This document shows positions 12,930 to 26,989 of a stretch of 64,000 bases of DNA, piece after piece. The notes below the pieces were generated by a model that did not search any database, had not been told where the DNA came from, and worked only from the letters and a program-made list of their open reading frames with translations. This stretch comes from Anagrus nilaparvatae (lineage: Eukaryota; Arthropoda; Insecta; Hymenoptera; Mymaridae), in the NCBI GenBank assembly GCA_022575985.1, contig JAKSXM010000272.1, positions 22,626,501-22,690,500 of the forward strand, written 5' to 3'. Numbering within the stretch: position 1 is the stretch's first letter; every line of letters starts with the position of its first letter. A program made the position numbers and the translations under genes.

Positions 12930-13515
12930 CAAAGACAGAAGTACCAAGCGAGCCGCCGCCTCAACACGAAGAGTGTGTGTTATTTCCTTTATATTCCTTT
13001 TTATAATACACATACCATAATACACCTTTTTTTTCACTCTCTCTTTCTTTTATGCTTATCTAGATACCCGTTAAAATAAATAATATTAAAAAAAAATTAT
13101 AATATACCGGTTAATTTATTCTTTTTTTTTGTCTACTGTTGTAATAATAATTCTCGTTAAAATATACCCAAAATAACTTTTTAAACATTTTTTACCTGCG
13201 ACAAATAATTTTTAACTTACCTCATGTTTGCAGGGAAGGATAGCGAGTGCTATGCCCTCACTACGAGCGACGTGTTCCTCGACGATCTACAAAGTATCTT
13301 CTCGGCAATCCCATGAAAGCAGGCAAGATTTGGACAGGAAGATTTCTTATTATCTGACATATAATTTTTTAAATTTATTATCTTTTACTTTTGCCTTATT
13401 TTTTTATTTTCACTATTTTTCTCCAATAATTTCATCTATTTTTTTTTTTTCAGTAGCTCTTTATTTTTCTTACATTCGTCACCAAGAGCTACAACACAAA
13501 CACAAACGATGATTT
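12930..13515 (+). other. Possible exons of an unidentified plus-strand gene
   Basis: GC-richer islands stand out from very AT-rich surroundings. At 13234 a good acceptor (TTTGCAG) precedes about 110 bases that are open in two frames: RIASAMPSLRATCSSTIYKV followed by SSRQSHESRQDLDRK, or KDSECYALTTSDVFLDDLQ ending in a stop near 13313. A second island at about 12938-12980 reads EVPSEPPPQHEE in one frame. A third, near 13480, ends in TNTNDDFGALA and a stop. A T-rich tract ending in CAG lies at about 13453. I cannot link the pieces into one phase-consistent gene and do not recognise the protein. They could be 3'-terminal exons of a gene that starts to the left. Confidence 0.3.
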
Positions 13516-14952
13516 TGGAGCACTAGCATAATAAACAATTTTTATACTTTTTTTAAAAACTTGTTAAATAATTTAATAACACAATAATCACTTTTATCAC
13601 AACGAATTTTTTTTAAATTACAGTAAAAAATCAGCTATTATTTAGCTGACAAACTATGTGCCGCCGTTGATACGGCACATCTGTTCTTTTATGTGTTACT
13701 ATAATACTATAAAACTCCGGAGTTTCGTTGTTTATTTCTAAAATACTGTGCTTTTAATTTTTATTTATTATTCTTATTAAATAATACTTTTAATTATTAA
13801 ATAATTTTGCATTAATTTCGCGTACTAAATATTATACACGAAATCTAAACCTTTTTTTTTTTATTTAATACATGCAGAGGAAGGACGGCTAAACTTTATA
13901 ACATGAGAGAAACGATGTGAGCGCACCCCTACTACTGCGTCACGTTATGCCCTGTAAAAGAGCGAAAAAGAAGTGGAGGAGAATGGAGAATATTTTTTAT
14001 TGTTGAGTTCGGAGAACTACGATGATGGTAAAAAAATTATTATAAAAAAAATACATACACAAAATAATGTTATAATGCAGGCTGATGTGAAAAAATTGTA
14101 ATTTTAGAACTTGAATATAATTTGCAAAAATTTTTTTTGCAAAAAAGGACATATATCTATATTTATATTATTGCACGCAATGCAATTTTTTTATTGGACA
14201 ATTCAAAAATAAGATTTTCTATTCGATTATAAATAAACAAATTACAATAAGCAAAATTTCGCTCCGTTTATTATTTAAAATTATGCAAAAATAAAAATTT
14301 ATAATGTGCAAAAGTTTTGTTAAATTGAAATCTTCCTCGTAATTGTCCTCTATAATTATTGCATAACAAAATAATTTCCTTTTAAAACAATTTAATTTGT
14401 ATAATTTATTAGTTAATAGGTAATTATCAATAATAAAAAAAAAATTAAATATAAAAATTTTTTAAATAAAAAAATTTTTAAATATCCTGAAAGAATTTCT
14501 TAGTGGCTCCATCAATCTTTAAACTTTAAAATTAAATTACATTATTTACATTTTTTTTTATCGACTTCCTATTATCAATTCTTTCATCATATTATTAAAA
14601 CACATACTAACGCATAAGCAAAAATTATTGCAATTTCTTTAATATACACATATAAAAATTGAAAATCCAGTTTCTTACACACACGTGCAGGGTTCCGGTA
14701 CTCTTATTTTTTTAATAATAATGTGCAAAAGTGTATTAAATTGTTATAAATAAAAGATGAAATATAAACTACATGGATCTGATAAGAGTAATAGTTACTT
14801 TTGACAACGTTACGTTAATCAAATTTTCTTGTGAATTAAAAGTATAATCTTAATTTAAGTAAAATTTACATAAACGCATATAAGTTAACACCGCTTATTA
14901 TTAGAATGAATAAGTTTTAATTGATATTTACACAATAAGTAACAAAACAACA
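13516..14952. other. Intergenic, small hairpin, GC-richer patch
   Basis: A short hairpin, ATGTGCCG-9 nt-CGGCACAT, lies at 13656-13680. Around 13875-14030 a GC-richer patch (GAGCGCACCCCTACTACTGC, GTGGAGGAGAATGGAGAA) has no open frame of note and might be regulatory or non-coding transcribed sequence. The rest, up to the MMAB start, is AT-rich and featureless. Confidence 0.35.
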
Positions 14953-15779
14953 ATGGAGTTAGCAAGGAATGTTTGGAGGAAATCTTTATTTTTGTATAAA
15001 ACAAATATTCAAATTACACTAAGAAACAGGTGATTTATTACTTATTTAAATAAACAAATTTTGTCTGCATAGTATTTAAAAAATTCTAGCAATTTAATTC
15101 AACACTTCTTCAAATAAATTTTACATTTTTTTTTAGTTTAAGCGATACAGCAAATAAAAATATCATTCTTTCAAAAGTAAATAAAGAAGAATCTAGTATA
15201 AAAGATGAAAAAATACACAACGCTTTAAGAGCAACAGATGAATTAACATCTTTTATAGGTTTAGCTAGAGAATTCGCCAATGAATCTAAAGTTGAGCATC
15301 CTTATGTTGATAAATTAAAAAGGGTTCAAATGATACTTTTTGATTTACATCATTCTATATTAAAATCTTCCGCAGGCAAAATTAAATCTTTTGAAGATAG
15401 ACACACTAAAGATTTAGAAGAATGGATTTTAGAGTATGCTGTTCAACTTCCGCCAATTGAAGACTATATCATACCTGTAAGTTAATTTTATTATCAATTT
15501 AAAGTAAATAATCTAATTAATAAATTCAATTGCATATGATCATTTTTTTAGGGTGGTGGGAAAGCATGTGCATCCTTACATGTTGCAAAAACAATATGTA
15601 AAAAAGCAGAAAGAAGTATAGAACCATTAATCAACAATGGGATGTTAGATAAAGAAGCTCACGTTTATATGACCAGGTTGTGTGACTTTTTGTTAACAGC
15701 ATCACGAATAGCAGCAAAAGTTGATCAAAGAACTGAAAATATTTATATTCCAAGAGCTGAAGTACCAGAAACAAATTAA
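14953..15779 (+). CDS. MMAB: Cobalamin adenosyltransferase (PduO/MMAB type), 3 exons
   Basis: Members of this family transfer the adenosyl group of ATP to cob(I)alamin in mitochondria, making the cofactor of methylmalonyl-CoA mutase. Exons are 14953-15029, 15137-15476 and 15552-15779, giving 214 residues. Introns are 107 and 75 bp with GTGATT..TTTTAG and GTAAGT..TTTTAG borders. The start is the first ATG and opens an Arg/Lys-rich, acid-poor leader (MELARNVWRKSLFLYKTNIQ) typical of mitochondrial import. Family signatures are LRATDELTSFIGLAREF, LFDLHHSILKSSAG, ILPP-like VQLPPIEDYIIPGGGKACAS, HVAKTICKKAERS and TRLCDFLLTASRIAAK. The N-terminal ATP-gripping segment (usually TxTGDxGxT...R..K) is not recognisable: the aligned part reads SDTANKNIILS. 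CKKAERS also departs from the usual CRRAER(R). Activity is therefore uncertain. The gene is convergent with SBDS. Confidence 0.88.
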
Positions 15780-15988
15780 ATATTTAGTTTATCAATTATA
15801 CTTGCAATTATTCAATATAGTTGCTTTAGTTAACGATTATCAAATTATGAAAAATATTAACCATAAATACAAGATGCTGAAATTTTTCATTTTATGAAAT
15901 TACCTTTATTTACTGTCAATTAAAAGTTGAAATTTTCAGGATCTTATATTGCTGAAACTCGTGAGGCAGAGAAATGTTTTAAATAACT

Positions 15989-16371
15989 GTTGCATTTCTT
16001 TTAGCCTAAAAAACCACTTTTATCTAATTATTGTAATATATTTTTTTCAATTTAACAAAATTTTAAGTTTATACGTTTAGGAATGTAACAGCAGGCTTTG
16101 AATGATAAGTTTTTTTTTTTTAATGGTTTTTTAATTTTAATTAAAAATAATTTTTTTTTTTTTAAGTTTGTATATACATTGTTGCATCTCTTCAAGCATA
16201 AAAAGCCACTTTATCTAATTATTGTAATATATTTTTTTCAATTTAACAAAATTTTATGTTGATACGTTTAGGAATGTAACAATAGGTTTTGAATGATAAG
16301 TTTTTTTTTTTTTTTAATGGTTTTTTAATTTTAATTAAAAATAATTTTTTTAAGTTTGTATATACATTTAT
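15989..16371. repeat. 192-bp tandem duplication between MMAB and SBDS
   Basis: Two head-to-tail units (15989-16180 and 16181-16371) share GTTGCAT, CCACTTTATCTAATTATTGT, TACGTTTAGGAATGTAACA and TTTGAATGATAAG, and differ mainly in T-run lengths and scattered substitutions. They lie in the convergent 3' space of MMAB and SBDS. Confidence 0.85.
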
Positions 16372-16708
16372 ACACATTAAATATTTAATATATAGTTATA
16401 TATATATGTAATTAGTATTAACAGTCTTTTTTGATGATTAGTTATTGTACAAAAAAGTTAAAATAATATTTATTTATTCATTTATCAATAATAACATCGA
16501 TTAAATAAAGAGTAAATGAAGGAAATGTAAATTTATGAGTAAATGTTATGTAAAAAAAGCAATTTAATAAAAAAAAAAAACATTCTACTTATTTTCTTTT
16601 TTTTTTTAATCTTTAAGTAATTAAACTAGTTTCATTAGCCATTAACCATTTATAAAATTATGTATTTAAAACAATGAAATAAATACTCATTTGAAAAATA
16701 AAAAATGA

Positions 16709-18267
<1,559 letters not shown>

Positions 18268-21200
18268 TCACATATCAAATTGCTTTTGCATGTTTTGAAT
18301 CGCTTCAATGTATGGTCTATACATTTCCGAATTTCCTGATATAGTAGCCGAAGCCAGCATACCATCATGGGCTACTTTAAGAACCGTTTTGCAATTTTCT
18401 ACTCCCAAAATATTTAATGGCAAATGGAAAGACTGAGCATCTGGCAGACTGTTACTTTTTGGTTTCTTCGTCATGATTGTGTTTGAAACCGTCATTCTTC
18501 TTTTGCCTTTGGGGCATTTATTTTGCGGCTCTTCTAGGGCTTCCTCCTTTTCTTTGTCTCTTTTTGGACATGAACAAACCCTTACTTCTAATGATCTTCT
18601 TCCCAAAGTATCTCGATCTTCATTTTCTAGCATAAAAATGACTTCAGTTGCTCTCCTGTTCATACCAGATGAACATGAGTTTTTACATCCAAATTTAAAG
18701 TCTATAGGAACATAATTAACCCCTGCTTCTGGTGGTGGAAGCCGAATTCTAATAGACAAATGTCCATTATCTAATGGTTCATAACTGGCTGCAGCAATGG
18801 AACATGTCATGGGATAAATGTTGTGATCTTTTGCTTGGTGATTTGGGCACCTTTGTACCGGTGTACCTCTGAATTGATCATTCTTATATACCATTATTGC
18901 TCGTAGATACAAATTTCCTACACTTTGATCACATTTAAAGTGCAATGGCAATGGCGTGTCCACAATAATAAAGGACTTTGCTAATTTTTTTGAGTACTAA
19001 AAACAAAACAAAAAAATTGGTATGTACAAAAAAAACAGAAAAAAAGAATACTAATATTTTAAAAATATACTTATAAGATTATCAGCATAATAATATTATC
19101 ATTAAAGCATAAAGGTATTCGTATCAGTACGTAAACAATAAAGGATTTTTGTTCTTTAAAAATATAATATTTAATAAAAAATTTTATTTATGGTAAAAGA
19201 ATCTTTTTTTTTAATGGTCAATTTTTAACACAAAAAGTTTGTCAAATTAGATTTTCATTTTATAAGGTGATACATATATTGATATATATTTTCAATATAT
19301 GAAAAATCAAATTTTAAATGATATTTATAAGGAAATGTTCCTGTATACCTGAACAACTAGAAATGTTTAATTTTTTCTCTTGTTAGTTCTAAAGATAATG
19401 GTCAATTTTTTTTTTTAATTTTAATTTAAGCAGTTATCTTCTTTTACCTTGAATATCTACCCATTTTTTAAATTCATAACTGAAGATTAATAAAAGAATT
19501 AAATCTGAATGATTGTTCACGTACTGGTACGAGTACCTTATATTTGTTTTAATTTAAATAATTTTCTATCTACAAATTGTAACTAGCCTTAGAAAGACCT
19601 TTAAATTTTCCTTTAAGAAATAAATTATTATTTTTTTTTTAAATCTAAGAATTTAGCTTTACATGGTAAAATTGTTCTGGTTGAGTTTTTAATCAAAATG
19701 GCTGAAATTTTGACCAAAACCTATATCAATTAAAAATTAATTATAGGCAAATGTGAACTATGGGTTAACAAAATAAGCAATAAAAATTTAAACCAATATA
19801 TTCATTTTTGTTTTAACATACTAGAAGCTAAAAATTCAACCAATGATTAAAATAAAGAAAATTGTTGAAAATTATTTAAGTATTGAAAATGTATTCCACC
19901 AAAACAATTTACTATGTATAGTCAGTCTCTAATGCCAATGCAAATTTGATTTAAATAAATGGCAACAGGGTAACAAAGTTTTTGTTATATTATAATTTAA
20001 GTTTTTTTTTACCTGAAAGAGGAAAGAGACAAGAGAAAAAACTAATAATTATGAAAAATTTACGAGAGTGTAAAGGAAAATCATGGAATTATCATGGAAA
20101 ATATAAAGGTTTTTTTAAGGATATAAGAACTTATTTTGCCAAATAAGTACTCTTGAAGGATATAAGAAGTTTAAAGGACCTGCAGACACCCTGATTCATT
20201 AAGACAAAAATATAATTCTACCACCAAAAACACTAATATGATATGTTCGTATAATATGTAATATGTTCTTACTTTGGTAGAAAATACTTCATTTCTATTC
20301 TTTAAGTAAAAGGACATAAGCTATTAGATTATTGGAAGTAAGTAGTAGATATTTTAGTCGGTATTAGTAAAGAAGAAGGTAAACTAGATCCTAGCCAAAA
20401 TTTTTTTTCAATATTATTTATGTTTATGCAAAAAAATATACTTACAACAAAATTTTTACTCTCTCCTCTTTGGTTGACCTCGACTTGAAAATTAAATGGT
20501 CCATTGTAATCTTCATTAGGTATCACATTTAAGGCAGCATTGTAATTGACATTTTGTTGTTGAACCAACAACGATTGGGAATGTTCCTGTCCTGATATGT
20601 ACTTCCTATCCATTTCTGAATAGCTATTATTGTCAATAAATAATTCAGTGTTGCTTGCTATGTCAACACTCCTATAAAATTAAATTTTCATAAAGTTATT
20701 AATTTTGTATTAAATTTATAAACTGAGTAACAATACCATTATGCGATTAATTATATTTTAAAAGTATAAAAGAGGAGTATTAACAATATTATAATAATAT
20801 TATATTATAATATTATAATAATATTGTTAATAGATTACAAAAAATAATGTACATATAGACAGAGAAAATTTTAACGTATTTTTTGCTTATTTTATGTTTT
20901 TCTTTTCGAAAACTTACTTATATTTAATGAATTTTTGCAATCAATAATATTATTCTTTTTTTCAACTAAATATATACTACCCTATGAAAAATATAAAATA
21001 CACAAAAGAACAACTTTGTTTTTTATTATTACTAAAAAGAAAGAGGCAATAACTTGAAAAATTCAAGCATATTTCATTTTATTTTAATTTCAAGTACTAA
21101 TTCATAAATTTTAAAAATTTAACATTTCTGTTTTAATAATTATTACAAAATTAATTATTTGATTATCGACGTGAAAATCTTTCCATAAATTGCATAGATT

Positions 21201-21669
21201 TCTCAAAAGTCATTTCCGAAAAAATGACAACCTTTTGCTTTGGTTAAAAAATAAATAAAACTGTTACCAGTTTTTCAAATAAAATTCATGAAAAATTTTA
21301 CGAAATAAGACTTTTGGAAAAATTTCACATGGCAAAATCAAACAACGGATTTTATTAGCATCCACAGTCCTATATCTATGCAAAAATCATCAGTGACTAA
21401 AATTATCAGGTAAATTTTGAAGAATTTATGCATAAATAAATTAATTTTATTTTTTTTAGTAAATAAATGTTCTAATAAGTTTTATACATTTTTTTAAAAC
21501 ATGCAAAAAAATATTAACCATAAATGATGCAATAAAAAATTTTCAAAATTGTAAGTACTCACTGTTGGGCGATCCATTCGTTCATGCATTCATTTAATGC
21601 GATCTCTTGGGATGGCGAAAAATTAAATGTGCCTTCCAATCTACCTTCGAACGATAAATTATGATCCAT
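18268..21669 (-). CDS. p53: p53 family transcription factor, 3 coding exons
   Basis: Sequence-specific nuclear transcription factor of the DNA-damage and apoptosis response. Exons are 21669-21563, 20671-20446 and 18996-18268, with phases closing to 353 residues. The start ATG at 21669 gives MDHNLSFEGRLEGTFNFSPS, a short region before the core. The DNA-binding core (about residues 90-265) begins with IPNEDYNGPFNFQVEV and YSKKLAKSF. Zinc ligands are visible as C161/H164 (RCPNHQAKD) and C215/C219 (GCKNSCSSGMNRR). DNA-contact positions are kept: the NRR arginines (about 225-226) and R250 in LEVRVCSCPKRD. Basic stretches (KCPKGKRR, TKKPKS) look like nuclear signals. The tail LPLNILGVENCKTVLKVAHD to the end may oligomerise, but I see no canonical vertebrate tetramerisation motif and no SAM domain. 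Intron 2 is 1.45 kb. Intron 1 (891 bp) holds a near-palindromic AT tract at 20780-20830. Confidence 0.95.
20779..20831. repeat. AT-rich near-palindrome in p53 intron 1
   Basis: About 51 bases built from AATATTATAATAATATT blocks. The outer 13 bases (TTAACAATATTAT) are perfectly inverted at the other end, with a few inner mismatches. It could extrude a cruciform or simply be a slippage product. Confidence 0.7.
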
Positions 21670-22849
21670 TTTTTTATCAATTATTAATTAAAAATTAAAT
21701 TAATAAAATAAAAGAAAAACAATTGAACTGATGCATGCGAGTTTCATGCACCAAAGTTTTTTGGTTATAACAACATTCACGCGCCAAGTTGCAATGATGT
21801 ACCGGCACCTCTATAAAAAAGTGACTAAAATGCCCTTTGTCGTTATGGAAGATTTGAGACGCTATTTCTGATTGGTCGATCAAGATCAAAGAATAACAAG
21901 TGGTATGCCGATACATATGCAGTCACATTATACAGACACATACTAATACATACACAAATCTCAAGGATTTTTGATTTCTAAGAATTTTCGATCGATGCGT
22001 GCGCGCAAATCCACCCCCATGGGCCATGGGCCTCACCAGCCTCACTAACTTATTTTGCATCTCTTTTTATTAATACTGCCACCAGAAACTCTCAAGCAAA
22101 AACAAAAACAAACTTTTCCGGTTTTAATATTTTGGCAGGTGTCGGTGTCCTGATTATAAAAAATAATCTCTATGTAGGTCTGTTAGATTATAATAGGTAC
22201 TGCAGTGTATAAAACAATAAGTATATTTTAAAAGCTTTTGTTTACATGCATTTTGAAAGATAAAAAATATTTATTTTAATGATTTAAAAATATCACAATG
22301 TATTTAATTTTTTAATCATATGTGATAATTTATAAAAACCATAAATAAAAAAAAAGAAATAAGACAAGTTTGAAATATATATATAAGAACAAAGTGTCAA
22401 GCAAAAAATATTCTATTTTTTTTACATTACAAAATTAAGGGTTTTTAAAAAAATAATCAAGAATTAAATAAAAATAATTTATTTATAATAAATATCCATA
22501 AAATATAAAAGCTATAAAAGGAAAATTTATACTATATCTTTTACAAGAAAATAAATATATAAATTTTTTAATTAAGAACAATTATGGCATATATGTACAA
22601 ATACATATAAATATGACACGAAAATGGCAAAAAACAAATAAAATTTACATATAAATTTTAAAACAATAAACATAATTTTTTTCAATAAAATTGATTATAT
22701 TATAATAATTTGACTTTCAGTCTTGTAATATGGCAAAATCCAATATTAAATATTAAATAATATTAAAGATCTTTAATTTTTTTATCACAAAATATAAAAT
22801 ATTCTGAGAGAATTAGTACAATTTAATTACAGTAAAAATACTAAGTACT
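21670..22849. other. p53 upstream region / RUSF1 downstream spacer
   Basis: The first 400 bases upstream of the p53 start are less AT-rich than their surroundings (GTGCGCGCAAATCCACCCCC, CATGGGCCATGGGCC) and include an inverted CCAAT word (TGATTGGTCG near 21871). This fits a promoter but proves nothing. From 22180 to 22849 the sequence is AT-rich without features. Confidence 0.35.
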
Positions 22850-24862
22850 TTACATCCATCCTCTCCATGGTTTGACTGGTAACATATTGATTTTAACTAG
22901 CCAATCTAAAAAAAAGAAGTATTTTATAAGAAACTTTGAGGTAATTTAAGAAAATAAATGTTTAATAATATTTCTTACCACTTTCTTTTAAAAGTTGAAT
23001 AAACATATCATATTCTTTAATAACTATTTCATCGATAGTTGATACAATGTCAGCTAAAAGTTCATGATTTTTATCACTTGAAACATGATGTAAAAATTTA
23101 GTATGAATTTCAGCGTAATTAAAATGAAATGTCAATATTTTCATTATTGGATATGATGGTGGACTAGAGGAATAGCTTGAAAGAACTTCCTATGATAATG
23201 ATTTTAAATGTATAGCATTATATTTGTTAAAAAAGTTAATTAAGAATTTTCTGTAAACTTACATTGTTAATACCCAGAATTTTAGATATTATAGTTGCAT
23301 AAATAGATGAATGAAAAAATGCTCTGAAAATAATTTCTTCTGTAGCATCTTTAGTTAATAACAAATATATTTTTCGACCTTTTAAATCCATAACGGGTAA
23401 ATACTTTCTAGTTGTAAAAAGTTCCAATAAAGATCTAATATCTGTATTTCTCATTAAACCCAATTTTAATACATGCTGAAAAGAAGAACCTATTTCTATG
23501 CTGAAACCAAACATTTTTCTTGCTGAAAAATAATTAAATTTAATAGTAAGAAATTAGTGAACATTATTTATCAATAAATAATTAATTTACCTGGGTTAAA
23601 AAAAGTTAATAATGGTTCAAGATTATTAATTTTCTTTGGATCTGGAATTTCACGATTTAAAATATAATCTTTAATAACTAAGCACAAACGATCTTCATTT
23701 AATGAATTCATTTGCAATTGTTTAACTGCAGAATAATTTGCAAATAAATGTGTAAACATTAGCATAACAAAAAGATACCTGTAAGACCTAAAAATTAAGT
23801 AATTATTAAAATTATGAATGCTTAATAGATAATAATTAACAAATTTTTATTATTACTGTTCATGAAGATATAACAAAATAATAATTCCATAGAAAGAACC
23901 TACAATATTTACAAATGTTTCTTGGCTACCTTCTTTAGCGGAAACGTCTGCTAAATTATTTTTTAAGGCCTAAAATATAATCAGAAAGTATTAGGAAAAA
24001 AAAATTCGCAATATTTATTGATATTTAAAAATTTTTTAAACCTGATGCTGCTTCAATGCCATTCGAGTAGCCCCTCCAGCGACTCCAACAATCGCTTTCA
24101 TACCAGTTGTTAAACATAATATATAAGCAGAATATTCAATAAAATATGGTACAACTAATTCTATACTCATTGCAATGTCATTCAGTATATCAGCAAATAA
24201 TCTCCAGCGTTTACTTTGTGAATCTAAGTTACTTCTACAAAAGTTTATTTTAAAAGTAATTTAAAAACAAAAATGTAAAAACTTAGCTAACTTATTTGCT
24301 CTTTTACCCTTGCCACCATGCAAATACAATTCGTCCTATACAACCAGTACCATCTTTTAAAATCCAAGTTATTGCTGCTGCCAAAGGTGTAGCTTTAGAT
24401 TCACCAACTCCTACGCCTTTTAAAACAGAATGAGTTGTTAACGTTCCCATCACAGTACTTGCAAAAACCTAATAATTTGAAAAAAGAGTAAAAATTTTGT
24501 TCGATAAATAAAATAGTATACATAAATTTAGCTACTTGTATCGCATTCCAAAATTGATATGGAATGTAATCTGAATGAACGGAGTTGGGAAATCCTTCGG
24601 GCAAAAATATATCTCTTACTAGTGATCCCATAAACAATTTTGCAAATATATTTTTTTTAACCGGCGTTAAATTTCGAAATTTAGGTTCATCTATTTAAAT
24701 TTTATAAAATATGTAAGAGGTTATATAATAAACATTTGTGCTTATTAAGTTCTAACTTAAGATTTTAATTTTACCTGATAAATTGGGAAATATAATATTA
24801 TTTTTTTTGAAGCCATCTGTTTCATTATAAACAATTTCATTATTAAACATTTTATTTTGCAT
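22850..24862 (-). CDS. RUSF1: RUS family protein (RUSF1/C16orf58 orthologue, DUF647), 9 exons
   Basis: Member of the ROOT UVB SENSITIVE family; the molecular role in animals is not established. Exons are 24862-24775, 24690-24536, 24468-24308, 24234-24042, 23969-23857, 23787-23591, 23522-23263, 23189-22979 and 22905-22850. All have GT..AG borders and matching phases, giving 477 residues, close to the human protein (about 468). The DUF647 core shows FLPEGFPNSVHSDYIPYQFW, then LKGVGVGESKATPLAAAITW, LKDGTGCIGRIVFAWWQGS, DSQSKRWRLFADILNDIAM and GVAGGATRMALKQHQ. This is the family's order: entry motif, glycine-rich GVGVG helix, WxLKDGxG, LD..K.WRL.AD.LND, then GVAG.ATR. The hydrophobic helices (residues about 65-200) fit a membrane-associated protein. 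The C-terminal half is less conserved and ends PVKPWRGWM. Introns are 56-90 bp. Confidence 0.93.
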
Positions 24863-25558
24863 TAATTTTGCCTCTATATAATATATTAAAAAATATTGTA
24901 AACAAAATTAATTATATACATATATATTGCAATTTTTTTTGCATCTTTTATTTGCAAACGGTGGCACCACTATACAATCCAATCACATTTTACATTTCAA
25001 ATTTAAACCTTGCAAATATTTTGCAAAGAGCAAACAAAGTAATACACATATATTATTAAAACTTGTTTTACAGCACCCTTGATGACATCCATTACCATTG
25101 TATAATTACTAATGTTTAATTTAAAATAAAAAATTGTTTAAGCTTAATTAAATTTTGCTTTTAATTTTTTTTTTATAACTATATTTTGAAATTTATGATA
25201 ATTTATTGCCTTTTTTCCATTTAGTATATTCAGTTTATTATTAATTCTTTTAGTACCTACCCGAGACAATAAAATTAATTGCTGCATTTTAAAGTAATAA
25301 ATAGCTACTTGTACAATCCATTTACAAAAAATTTTTTTAAATCTGAAAATTAATATTTATTTTGTATAAATTAGCATTTACTATATATCTGTAAATAAAA
25401 ATATACATTTTCTTTTTTAAGCTGTATATATAGTTTATGCAGCATTTTGAAATTTAGGGCACCATTCCATTTTTTTAACATTAGTTGTATCGGAAGTTGT
25501 ATTGTACATATCACTTGAAATTTAACTTTAAAGCATTCATTTTAAAATTATTAACATT
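24863..25558. other. No gene seen
   Basis: AT-rich spacer upstream of RUSF1. No open frame looks coding; the promoter of RUSF1 should be here. Confidence 0.45.
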
Positions 25559-26287
25559 CTAGTAATCTTCATCAGTATTACTCTCTGATAAGTTGTCCCA
25601 AACACTGAGATTTTTAAAAACTTTTGACAAATCTATTGCAATGACATTAAACGGAAGTAAACCACTTTTGCTAAATCCTTTTTTTAATATTTTTTGTAAA
25701 TCCAAATTGCTAAATGTTTTTTCCAATTGTACTGAAACCTGGTTTTCCATTATAGTTTCAGAGCCATATTTTATAAGAAAATTTTTTATATTGTTTCTCT
25801 AATTCTAATTGTAACAACACAAACAGCAAAACATCTAGAAGTTGCAAAAAATGAGTATAATAGCATTTAGAGGTGGCCCTATTAGAATTATTTGATTTTC
25901 TATTACTTAATTTTTAATTCAAGCTGGACCTAAAGATATAAAACCATTATAAAACAGCTGCTTTATAAAACCGCCGTTTCACAGCTCCAATTTTCTTTTG
26001 GAGTGGGGAAGGGCCGGAGTCCGGACCCAATTTACAAAGTATGTTATTCTTCTTGATCATCAGATAAAATTCTACTTGGACCAGGTTTTTTCTCTCCATG
26101 TAATTTTAATTTCCATGATCTAAGAGTGGAGACAGGTATATTATATATTATAATATTTACTGGAAAGTTTATTTATAAACTTAATTGACCAAGAATTGAC
26201 TCTTTTTAGTTTTATAGCAACTTCAACACTTTCTTTTGAATAAGAACACTTTATTTTAACTTCTTTTTCATTATTTTTTGTCTTCAT
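25559..26287 (-). pseudogene. pogo-like (Tc1/mariner) transposase relic, internally deleted
   Basis: Two separated ends of a pogo/Tigger-type transposase lie on the minus strand. From the ATG at 26287 the N-terminus reads KEVKIKCSYSKESVEVAIKL. After about 60 bases that look like a short intron or gap come VSTLRSWKLKLHGEKKPGPS and LSDDQEE, followed by a stop. This is the helix-turn-helix (psq/CENP-B-like) pattern '..Ai.....s...aak...vp.sTLr..l.g......g....L..eeE'. At 25750-25559 the C-terminus reads KKGFSKSGLLPFNVIAIDLS, matching 'aFrktGiyPfnp.aid.sk'. The DDE catalytic middle (about 250 codons) is missing. Confidence 0.65.
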
Positions 26288-26472
26288 TGTTAAAAATTAT
26301 AAATTTTTTATTTTTATTAAATAAATAAAAATATAAAATAAAAAAACTTTAATGAAAAAATTTGTAAACAGAACAAACACGTGACTATATTTAAATTTTA
26401 AGGTTAAGATATGCGCAATAATCAGAAGTGCGCGCGGAATTTAAAATACTTTTGAGTTTTGAGTATTAATAG

Positions 26473-26760
26473 TCAAGGTGACAGCAATGTTAAATGCATC
26501 CAATGTATGGATTCCACCAAGTGATTCTAATGTATTTTTAATCGCTAAAAACGATTTTGAAGGTTTCATCTATTTTGCGATGGCCAGTTTCGTGTATTTG
26601 CCCAAAATAAGCCAAAATTTTGCAAACATAAAATATTCCGTATTAAGCCTAATTTATAAGGTTTTTGTGGTCGCTAATCACAATTCTGAAACCAGAATTT
26701 CAAAATTCAAAATTGCGGACTCAAAATGGCCGATTACTAACCTGAAAATTGATTGAAATA
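26473..26760. repeat. Half copy of fold-back family B
   Basis: AGTCAAGGTGACAGCAATGT, TTAAATGCATCCAATGTATG and TTGCGATGGCCAGTTTCGTG match one arm of the complete fold-back at 45594-46371. No inverted partner arm is found on the right, so this is a half element. The 92-codon open frame across it is not considered a gene. Confidence 0.6.
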
Positions 26761-26989
26761 ATTAAAAAATCTTTAAAAGGTGTGTTTTTTTCTAAAAATT
26801 TTAAAGTTTGGATATGCCAATTTTCATAATTGACAAATCAGTAAGTCTATGTCTATAAAATCAATAATTTGCAATATTGAACATGAACATTGATGGGTAC
26901 TTTGTAATCTTTTTTTGACTAAGGGTCCTAGACCCCATGACTAACGGAAAAATTATATTTATAATATTCTTTACTTTTTATTTATCAGT

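Noticed and set aside
25985..26035. GC-rich CCGGAGTCCGG palindrome as a regulatory site
   Set aside because: Lies inside the decayed pogo relic and has no further support.
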